DNA from: Streptomyces sp. WZ.A104 | GTDB taxonomy: Bacteria > Actinomycetota > Actinomycetes > Streptomycetales > Streptomycetaceae | Direction: 5' to 3' | DNA: 64,000 bases | Assembly: GCF_002382885.1 (NCBI RefSeq) | Contig: NZ_NWVL01000007.1 | Coordinates: 1 to 64,000, forward strand | Shown: positions 58,265 to 64,000 of the stretch, piece after piece | How the letters are laid out: each line of letters begins with the position of its first letter | How positions within the stretch are numbered: position 1 is the first letter of the stretch | Translations under genes and position numbers: made by a program | Notes under the pieces: model-generated | What the model saw: the letters and a program-made list of their open reading frames with translations, nothing else | Told to the model about the DNA's origin: nothing | Databases searched by the model: none

Positions 58265-59086
58265 GTGAACGTGATGCGCTTCGACGCGGAGGCCGGCGAA
58301 TTCGTCCTCGGCGTCCGGGAGGAGAGCGTCCAGCTCCTTCGGGGCATGGGCACGATCTGTCTGCAGGTCGGGCTGGATGTGAAGGCACCCAGTGCGACGA
58401 AGGCCGGCAGGTTCCTGGCTCTCCAGACCGACCTGTACGGGATCGCGAACCCCTACCAGCGGACGCTCGTCGGACGGGGCACGGAAGTGCTCGCGTTCAC
58501 GCCGGAGACCGGAGTCGAGCGGCCCGTCCTCAAGTTCCTCCTCACCTCAGCCCAACTCCACGCCATCAACGAGGCTCGCGACGGCGACCTCCGAATGGAA
58601 CTGGAGGTCACCGGCACGCTTCCGCAGGCCCCCGGCTAACCCGGTAGCACGACGGAGGTCCTGCACTTCAGCGTGGCAAAGAGCCGCTGGATCGAACAGG
58701 TCTCCGCCCTCGGCCCCGCGGTCGCGTTCGAGATGCAGGTCCCGTTCCCGTTGGAGGACGACCCCCGCGCGACGCCCGCCCGGTTCCTGCGCGCAGCCCA
58801 GCGCCGACTCCTGGACGACGACATCGAAGGCGCGATCCTGGAGGCCCGTCGCGCGCTTGAATGGATCAAGGACCACAGCGGCTGGAAGTGGCCCGGCGGT
58901 AAGGACAGGTTGCAGCGCACGCAAGACGAACGCTGGGCTTGGATCCGTCTCGCCGTCGAGGACCAGACGAGCGCAGCGGTTCACAAGGACGCGGTGACGT
59001 CGGCGTTCAGTTACAGCCGGGACGAGGCGAAAGCGCTGATCGCCATCGCCGCAGCGCTGTTGACGGTCGTGGATGACCCTCTCTGA
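58265..59086 (+). pseudogene. Hypothetical gene split by one in-frame TAA
   Basis: GTG 58265 (GGAGGGG upstream) opens a frame that stops at TAA 58637-58639 after 124 residues; the same frame continues without interruption from 58640 to the TGA at 59086. The first part is a beta-rich domain (FVLGVREESVQLLRGMGTIC, KFLLTSAQLHAINEARDGDL), the second is helical (RATPARFLRAAQRRLLDDDI, EARRALEWIKDHSGWKWPGG). Together they would make a 273-aa protein. Either a nonsense mutation (TAC or TAT to TAA), a sequencing error, or two coupled genes; a GTG restart at 58673 has only a distant GGAGG. Function unknown. Confidence 0.65.
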
Positions 59087-59126
59087 GCAGCCCAGCGAGG
59101 CCGTAAAGCGGCTTCGCGCACAAGCC

Positions 59127-59161
59127 GGAGCCCTGGTCAGCTTCCCTCTGACCGGGGCTCC
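59127..59161. terminator. Hairpin between convergent genes
   Basis: GGAGCCCTGGTCAG (59127-59140) pairs with CTGACCGGGGCTCC (59148-59161), 13 of 14 positions plus a T-G wobble, 7-nt loop, between the 59086 stop and the integrase stop. Confidence 0.7.
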
Positions 59162-59175
59162 TTCTCCGTCCACCG

Positions 59176-60792
59176 TCAGGCGGAACGATTCTGCTGGGTC
59201 GCGTCGTCCTTACGTGGCGGCGCCATCCTCGGCAGGCGAGACGCGGGGTCTACCTGCGGCACGACGTCCGGAACAGCCGCCAGCGCCTTACGCGCATGAG
59301 GGACGAGCTGCACGACCTTCTCGGCAGCGTCACGCGCCAGGTCGTCGAGGACCGACTGGTAGATGTCCCGCGTGATCCGCGTGTCCGAATGGCCGAGGGT
59401 CTCCGAGACGACCTTGATGTCGACGCCCGCCGCGAGCATCAGCGTCGCAGCGACGTGCCGGAGGTCATGAAGGCGGATCGGCGGAAGGCCAGCCGCCTCC
59501 ACGAGGCGCTCGAACAGATCGCTGACCTTGCCCGGGTGGAGGAGAGAGCCGTCCTCCTGGGTGAAGATCCGACCGGTGTTCTGCCAGCCCTCACCCCATG
59601 CCTCGCGCTCGGTCTGCTGGCGCGCCTTGTGCGTGAGGAGGCCCTCGTTAGTCTCGCCGTCCAGGGCGATCAGTCGGAGGCCGCTGTCGGTCTTGGGCGC
59701 ACCCTCGTGGACCTCCCAGCCGTCTTGGACGAGCTGCGTGGCGATGGCCAGCGAGCAGTGCTTCGCGGAGTAGTCCTCCCAGCGGACACCGCACGCCTCT
59801 CCTCGCCGAGTACCGCGAAACGCAATGAGTCTCCAGAGCAAGTACAGCCGGTCTCCCGCGACGAAGTCGAGGAAGACGGCGGTCTGCTCCGGGGTCCAGA
59901 CCATGACCGGCGACGGCCGCTTACCGGTCTCCTGCCAACGAGCGATGCGCTCCTCGGTCCAGACGAGGGCCTTCGGCTTGGTACCGGGCAGCAGCTCGAC
60001 GTGAGCGGCCGGGTTGAAGGCAGGCATGACCTGCTGAGCGATGGCGACGTTGAGCGCGGCCCGGAGCGTGTCGCGGATGTGAGGCTGGGTGTTCAGCCCG
60101 GTGACTCGACGGAACGGCGGCATCGCGTCGAGCTGTGCGCGGAACCACTTCCGGCGCGCCCGGTTCTCGGCTCCCTTGTTCGGGGTGGCCTTCAGCTCGT
60201 CGGCGACCGCGCGTCGCTGGGCGTTCTGCTCCTGGATCTCGATGTTCCGCTCGTTGATGGCGTCGAACATCTTGTCGATGTGGTGGACTCGGAGCTTGTC
60301 GAGGCGAAGGTGCCCGAGGTGCGGCTTGAGGTGGACGCGGATGTCGCATTCGTAGCGCGACGCACCGCCACGGCGCAGACGTTTACGCCCGGCCAGCCAG
60401 GTGTCGAGCCACTCCCCGACGGTGGTCTTCGAGTTGAGCGACTGACCCGTCTGGAACCGGCGACGGGTCTCGTCGTAGTCCGGCAGAGGGGTCTTCTCCT
60501 TGACGCAGTCCTCCAGCAGGTCGCTGATCTGCGTCCTGCCCCACGCGTCGTCCTCTTCGGGAATCGCCATGAGGGCGCGGACCTTGCCCAGCTCCTCCTG
60601 GGCTTTGGTGGAGGTCTCGAAGCCACCACGACGGAACCGCCGTCGTCGGCCGTCCTGGGCGGGGTCCAGCTCCTGGAACACCCCGAAGGTCCCGTGCCGT
60701 CGCGACTGGAGCTTCGGGCACGACGCCCCGAGGTCCTTGCCGGTCTCGGGGTCAGTGCACCGGCACCGTCGCGTGATGGTGCCCTTCTTCAT
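59176..60792 (-). CDS. int: Tyrosine site-specific integrase
   Basis: A 538-aa tyrosine recombinase of the actinobacterial integrative-element type. N-terminal arm-binding part with CRCTDPETGKDLGASCPKLQ (a Cys cluster common in these integrases), a SAM-like core-binding domain (TTVGEWLDTWLAGRKRLRRG), and the catalytic domain with R (LIAFRGTRRGEACGVRWEDY), H-x-x-R (IRLHDLRHVAATLMLAAGVD), H (ETLGHSDTRITRDIY) and the nucleophile Tyr in DIYQSV. It is read toward the tRNA-Thr core. The start overlaps the XRE gene stop (ATGA), tying integrase expression to that regulator. Confidence 0.92.
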   Translation of the reverse strand: MKKGTITRRCRCTDPETGKDLGASCPKLQSRRHGTFGVFQELDPAQDGRRRRFRRGGFETSTKAQEELGKVRALMAIPEEDDAWGRTQISDLLEDCVKEKTPLPDYDETRRRFQTGQSLNSKTTVGEWLDTWLAGRKRLRRGGASRYECDIRVHLKPHLGHLRLDKLRVHHIDKMFDAINERNIEIQEQNAQRRAVADELKATPNKGAENRARRKWFRAQLDAMPPFRRVTGLNTQPHIRDTLRAALNVAIAQQVMPAFNPAAHVELLPGTKPKALVWTEERIARWQETGKRPSPVMVWTPEQTAVFLDFVAGDRLYLLWRLIAFRGTRRGEACGVRWEDYSAKHCSLAIATQLVQDGWEVHEGAPKTDSGLRLIALDGETNEGLLTHKARQQTEREAWGEGWQNTGRIFTQEDGSLLHPGKVSDLFERLVEAAGLPPIRLHDLRHVAATLMLAAGVDIKVVSETLGHSDTRITRDIYQSVLDDLARDAAEKVVQLVPHARKALAAVPDVVPQVDPASRLPRMAPPRKDDATQQNRSA

Positions 60793-61448
60793 TCACGCTC
60801 CTCGGCCTCGGGGTGTATGTCGGGCTCGTCGACAAAGGCGAGTCGGTCTGGAAGGGCCGGAGGGGTGAGGCCGCGCTGACGCATCCGCTCTCGGTACGCG
60901 CGCAGCTCTTGGGCGTCCTCGAAGGCGTGCGCCTCGTATCCCTCGGCCCGCTCAAGAAGCGTGGCTCGGCGACTGCGGTCCAGAGTGGTGCTGGCTACTC
61001 GTCGCCGCTCCTGCGCCAAGTCGTACGAGGACATCGACGCGGCAACGAGGTCGCCATGGTGTCGGAAGCTGTCGAGCACGTCCCGGGGCGAGCCCTCGGG
61101 GGCCGCATCATCCAGAGGTGTCTCACCGGTGAACCACGCGACCGCGTCCCAGGTGGACAGCTCGCGGCCCGGCAGAACCTCGACCGCCGCCGAAGAACCG
61201 AGCGGGAACAACAGGGTGACCGGCGGGACGTCCAGTACGTCGGCAAGCATGACGACGTCCGCCACGCTGACGCTCGTCTTGCGTCCGGACTCCAGGTTCT
61301 TGATCGAGTGCTCGGTGATTTCCGGCATGCCGCGAGCCGCGCACTCCTGCGCGACCTCGGCCATCGTGAGGCCGGCGGCCCGGCGCGAGTCTCGTAGGCG
61401 CTGAGCGATCCGACCGGTGAACGCTGTCGACCATTGATCAGGTGTCAT
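60789..61448 (-). CDS. XRE-family regulator coupled to the integrase
   Basis: A 219-aa protein. The N-terminal HTH (FTGRIAQRLRDSRRAAGLTM, ITEHSIKNLESGRKTSVSVA) is followed by LADVLDVPPVTLLFPLGSSA and a Arg/Glu-rich helical region. It overlaps int by 4 bp. A perfect palindrome covers its start codon (61441-61457), so autorepression of the XRE-int unit is likely. Divergent from the excisionase-like gene. Confidence 0.88.
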   Translation of the reverse strand: MTPDQWSTAFTGRIAQRLRDSRRAAGLTMAEVAQECAARGMPEITEHSIKNLESGRKTSVSVADVVMLADVLDVPPVTLLFPLGSSAAVEVLPGRELSTWDAVAWFTGETPLDDAAPEGSPRDVLDSFRHHGDLVAASMSSYDLAQERRRVASTTLDRSRRATLLERAEGYEAHAFEDAQELRAYRERMRQRGLTPPALPDRLAFVDEPDIHPEAEERE

Positions 61449-61457
61449 GGTGACACC
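61441..61457. promoter_or_regulatory. 17-bp palindrome over the XRE start codon
   Basis: GGTGTCATGGTGACACC: perfect 7-bp arms around TGG. The ATG complement lies inside it, so a bound repressor would block both transcription and the start region. Confidence 0.7.
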
Positions 61458-61539
61458 CTAAGAAGCGAAAAGGCGCTGCCGCAACTCCGTGATACATCTT
61501 TCGCGTCACAACGGCACGCGTGAGCGTCTGGAGGGCGTC

Positions 61540-61827
61540 ATGGCAGCACCTAAGACGGCAGGAGTGGGGCGAGGACTGACGAGCGACGAGCTGCTCGCTC
61601 TTCCGGCGGTGATCGATCTCGACACCTCGAACAAGGCGCTGATGATCGGACGGTCCACCGGGTATGGGCTCGCCAAGCAGGGGGAGTACCCGGTCAGGGT
61701 GCTGCGCCTAGGGAACGCCTACCGAGTGGTCACGGCCGACCTGCTGAAGTTGCTGGGCCTTGAGCGACAGCAGCCCGGCGGCAGTCGAGAGCCCGATGGC
61801 AGCGAGCGGCACGACCTCGCCGCGTAG
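61540..61827 (+). CDS. Excisionase-like (AlpA/Xis-type) HTH protein
   Basis: A 95-aa basic protein: LTSDELLALPAVIDLDTSNK, ALMIGRSTGYGLAKQGEYPV and RVLRLGNAYRVVTADLLKLL form the winged MerR-like fold of excisionases in actinobacterial integrative elements. GGAGGG precedes ATG 61540. Divergent from the XRE-int unit across ~90 bp, the usual switch layout. Confidence 0.85.
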   Translation: MAAPKTAGVGRGLTSDELLALPAVIDLDTSNKALMIGRSTGYGLAKQGEYPVRVLRLGNAYRVVTADLLKLLGLERQQPGGSREPDGSERHDLAA

Positions 61828-61979
61828 GGGAGTTCCGCGCACCCCTCGGAGGCGAGCTGCGCGGTCCAGTGGGCCGAAGTCCGACGGGTACGTTCGGCCC
61901 GGATCCGGGCGACCAGCGCTTGTCGACTGCGTCAGCCCTCTGGGTAGGGTCGCGGTACCCGAGCTGGAGAGGTAGCCGC

Positions 61980-62306
61980 ATGGACCCCGAGATCGTGATC
62001 GCGCAGACGACGAGTGACGACGAGGAGCAGGCGAAGACCCTCGCCAGAGGCGCTGTTGAGAGCAAACTGGCGGCGGGCGTCCACATCGATGCGCCCATCA
62101 CCGCCTTCTACTGGTGGCAGGGGAAGGTCGAGGCGGCTCAGGAGTGGCGGATCTCCTACATGACGTCGTCGGATCGGCTCCCCGCGCTAGAGGCATGGCT
62201 GCACGAGAGGCACCCGTACGACGTGCCCCAGTGGGTCACGCTGCCTGTCACCGGAGGGTCGGAGGCGTACCTGTCCTGGGTCGTCGACGAGACGCGCCCG
62301 GGGTAG
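61980..62306 (+). CDS. cutA: CutA-like divalent cation tolerance protein
   Basis: A 108-aa ferredoxin-like trimer-forming protein: IVIAQTTSDDEEQAKTLARG, SKLAAGVHIDAPITAFYWWQ, GKVEAAQEWRISYMTSSDRL, ALEAWLHERHPYDVPQWVTL and an ending PVTGGSEAYLSWVVDETRPG; the W-x-G-K-V, E-W and H-P-Y-D-V-P motifs are the CutA signature. The family binds copper and other divalent ions; its role is unsettled. GGAGAGG precedes ATG 61980. A cargo gene of the integrated element. Confidence 0.9.
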   Translation: MDPEIVIAQTTSDDEEQAKTLARGAVESKLAAGVHIDAPITAFYWWQGKVEAAQEWRISYMTSSDRLPALEAWLHERHPYDVPQWVTLPVTGGSEAYLSWVVDETRPG

Positions 62307-62357
62307 AGGTCTCCACTACAGCGCCTTGCTCTCGCTGAGCCTGTGCGCTTCGACGCT

Positions 62358-63605
62358 TCACAGCGTCGCGAACGTCAGCAGGTGGCTGGCCAGGTCATGC
62401 TCAGTGTCGGGGAGCCCGGCAGCGATGGCCTGAGCCCGCTGCCGGCCCATGGTGTTGGGCTTCGACTCCGCCGCTGCGGCGAACTGGTGCGCTACGTAGG
62501 CTCCGCGATCTATGTCGCCGCCGCGCAGAAGGGCGGACGCCAGGTCACCCAGGACGACCACGCCGGACTCGGGTAGTTCGCCGCCGAGGCGCTCGACTGC
62601 GGAGTCGGCCGTGGCGGTCAGCTCCTGACGCGCGAGTTCGCCATAGACCGAGAGGGTCAACGAGTCCATGCGGTATGGCGTCACGAAGCGGACCCACGCC
62701 TGCTCGCTCGTATGGTCGGCGAAGTCATAAGCGAACTTGGCCTGATCGAGAGCACGAAGGGCGCCAGCGTCATCGCCTGACTGGGCGGCTTCCTCCGCGT
62801 ACCGGCCCAGAGCCCACGCTGCGGCGGTTGCGTTGCCACGTCCGCGTACGTCCTGAGCTGCCTGCGAAAGCATCTCCAGCGCCTTCGCCGGGCTGGGGGC
62901 ACCGTAGCTCGCGTATCCCAGAGCGAGAGCGCGCAGCGGAGGGTGTCCGGCCCTTTTCGCGCACTCCGAGGTCACTCCGTAATAGGAAGTGGCCTTGTCC
63001 TGCTGGCCGAGGTCCCAGGCGATCCACCCAGCAAGAGCGGCAGTCTCCCCGGCCGCGATGGTCAGGGCTCGCTCGTGGGCTCCGGCGCGGGGAAGGGCTG
63101 CGGTGATCGCGTCCAAGTGCGCCTCGACGCGGGACTGCAGACTGAGCGCACTCTCGTTCAGCTCGTCCACGTGCAACGTGGCCGCATGATCAATAAGCAC
63201 CGCCGCGGACTCAGGGTCGATCTTGGAACCCTTGCTGAGTGCGTAGGCCAGTCGGCCCCAGGGCTCGGCAGCCGCAGCCGCACCGACGACTGCGCCTCCC
63301 AGCAGCGTTCGGCGTTTCACGTCGTCCAGGTCCTCCGCCTCGGCCTTGTTCTTCTCTCGCCGCCTGGCGCGGGCGGCCTTCGCCTCGCGCAGCAGCGGCT
63401 CCAGCGGGACGCCACAGGCCAAAGCGATGTTCCCCAGGGTGTGGTCCGTCGGAACGTTCGCACCGTTCTCGTACCGGTTCACCTCCCGGCGGGTCACCGT
63501 TGCCCGGCCGGAGGCGGCGTTGATCGCACCGGCCTGCTCGTCCTGCGTCCGATTCGCGTTACGCCGCAGGTGACGGAGCAACTCGGCAAATGGATCCACC
63601 GCCAT
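62358..63605 (-). CDS. XRE regulator with TPR-like C-terminal domain
   Basis: A 415-aa protein. HTH at residues ~4-70 (FAELLRHLRRNANRTQDEQA, TVTRREVNRYENGANVPTDH). A middle linker contains DDVKRRTLLGGAVVGAAAAA. Residues ~150-410 are helical repeats of TPR type (AGWIAWDLGQQDKATSYYGV, ALRALALGYASYGAPSPAKA, WALGRYAEEAAQSGDDAGAL, LASALLRGGDIDRGAYVAHQ), as in streptomycete regulators that sense peptides or small ligands. ATG 63605. Divergent from the kinase-like gene across G-tract repeats. Confidence 0.88.
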   Translation of the reverse strand: MAVDPFAELLRHLRRNANRTQDEQAGAINAASGRATVTRREVNRYENGANVPTDHTLGNIALACGVPLEPLLREAKAARARRREKNKAEAEDLDDVKRRTLLGGAVVGAAAAAEPWGRLAYALSKGSKIDPESAAVLIDHAATLHVDELNESALSLQSRVEAHLDAITAALPRAGAHERALTIAAGETAALAGWIAWDLGQQDKATSYYGVTSECAKRAGHPPLRALALGYASYGAPSPAKALEMLSQAAQDVRGRGNATAAAWALGRYAEEAAQSGDDAGALRALDQAKFAYDFADHTSEQAWVRFVTPYRMDSLTLSVYGELARQELTATADSAVERLGGELPESGVVVLGDLASALLRGGDIDRGAYVAHQFAAAAESKPNTMGRQRAQAIAAGLPDTEHDLASHLLTFATL

Positions 63606-63640
63606 GAGTCTGACCCCTATCCGTGGGAGAAAGCCAATAC

Positions 63641-63703
63641 TCCCCTCAACTCCCCCCTGGTTTTCCCCCCTTGACAAAGATTTCCCCCCTCCGGTTTCCC
63701 CTG
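63641..63703. repeat. Iterated CCCCCC/GGGGGGAAA repeats between divergent genes
   Basis: Five pyrimidine blocks (CTCCCCTC, CTCCCCCCT, TTTTCCCCCC, ATTTCCCCCC, GTTTCCCC) spaced about 10-16 bp, with TTGACA at 63671-63676. They lie in the promoter region of the XRE/TPR gene and the 63737 gene and may be operator iterons. Confidence 0.5.
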
Positions 63704-63736
63704 TCCCGGATCGCGCAGCCACGGTGCGATGTGCTC

Positions 63737-64000
63737 ATGACCACGCACCGGACAGCAACGCCGCCCCGACCTCGGGGCGACGACGGTGGCGCCCACGCCG
63801 TCGGCGCCTCGACCGCTCGGTGTCCGCTGGCCTCTCACGTCTTCGAGATGGCCATGGAGCCGGTAGATGTGCACGTCGCTCAAGCGCGACGAACGACGGC
63901 CCTGTTGAAGCACTGGTCGTTGCCGGAGACGCCGGCAGAGGACGCCCGGCTCGTCGTCTCGGAGTTGGTGTCCAACGCGATCATTCACGGTTCCGGGGAC
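63737..64000 (+). CDS. RsbW-like ATP-binding protein, N-terminal part (runs off the window)
   Basis: From ATG 63737 an open frame runs to the window end (88 residues). After a disordered start, EPVDVHVAQARRTTALLKHW, SLPETPAEDARLVVSELVSN and A-I-I-H-G-S-G follow: the HATPase_c N-box (E-L-V-S-N-A-x-x-H) of streptomycete anti-sigma-factor-like kinases. These regulate sigma factors or partner proteins. Paired head-to-head with the XRE/TPR regulator, a frequent combination. Confidence 0.8.
   Translation, partial: MTTHRTATPPRPRGDDGGAHAVGASTARCPLASHVFEMAMEPVDVHVAQARRTTALLKHWSLPETPAEDARLVVSELVSNAIIHGSGD

Noticed and set aside
1..64000. CRISPR arrays, rRNA genes, polyketide or peptide synthetase genes
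   Set aside because: No regularly spaced repeats with spacers, no rRNA sequence, and no modular synthase motifs were seen.

Overview
This is a high-GC actinobacterial window, almost certainly Streptomyces. The reasons are GC-rich third codon positions, many GTG starts, short GTGA/ATGA/TGATG gene overlaps, class F sortases with an LAxTG surface protein, XRE regulators with a DUF5753-type ligand domain, and streptomycete IS types. It is accessory DNA: broken IS elements, truncated genes and duplicated gene sets are interleaved with intact stress, redox and cell-surface genes.

Layout. (1) 0-4 kb: an IS3-family end, an IS5-type transposase, an AlkC-like DNA glycosylase, and a ~100-bp inverted repeat bracketing the segment. 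(2) 4-27 kb, a cell-surface and metal region: VOC protein, DUF4331 protein translationally coupled to a class F sortase, an IS5-family insertion that touches both neighbours, agmatine deiminase divergent from a TetR gene with a perfect palindrome between them, a peptidase-S51-like protein, a pentapeptide-repeat membrane protein, an IS630 insertion, then the operon DUF4331 - TPR - NicO nickel/cobalt permease (minus strand). Beyond it lie a cytochrome-b/molybdopterin oxidoreductase, a CHRD protein with a second class F sortase, and an LAQTG-anchored repeat protein. Two sequences matching the Nur (nickel uptake regulator) box lie in this region. (3) 27-44 kb: TetR/peroxiredoxin pair, TlpA-like lipoprotein with a truncated CcdA fused to a VOC remnant, two inverted copies of a three-gene PRC-barrel operon (each opening with a tiny membrane protein), Gls24, universal stress, VanZ/RDD, STAS, cold-shock and ABC-F genes. 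A decayed CcdA C-terminus lies at 40 kb in opposite orientation. (4) 44-55 kb: methyltransferase, a three-gene operon of unknown function, an intact TlpA/CcdA pair, a Crp/Fnr regulator, and an operon of MauE-like membrane protein - radical SAM enzyme (archaeal tetraether-synthase-like cysteine layout) - SAM methyltransferase. (5) 54-58 kb: XRE/DUF5753 locus, a broken IS110-type transposase and a 264-bp MITE-like element. (6) 57.9 kb to the end: the 3' end of a tRNA-Thr(CGU) acting as an attachment core, followed by an integrated element with a gene interrupted by an in-frame stop, tyrosine integrase coupled to an XRE regulator, an excisionase-like protein, CutA, an XRE/TPR regulator and a partial HATPase kinase-like gene cut by the window end.

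How the parts fit. The left half reads as a nickel-responsive envelope system: exported DUF4331 proteins, sortases, a TPR protein and a NicO permease with a very histidine-rich loop. The middle reads as an envelope redox and dormancy/stress island with duplicated modules. The right end is a site-specific integrative element whose att core lacks the 5' half of its tRNA, so the DNA to the left is either a second element integrated in tandem or the product of a rearrangement.
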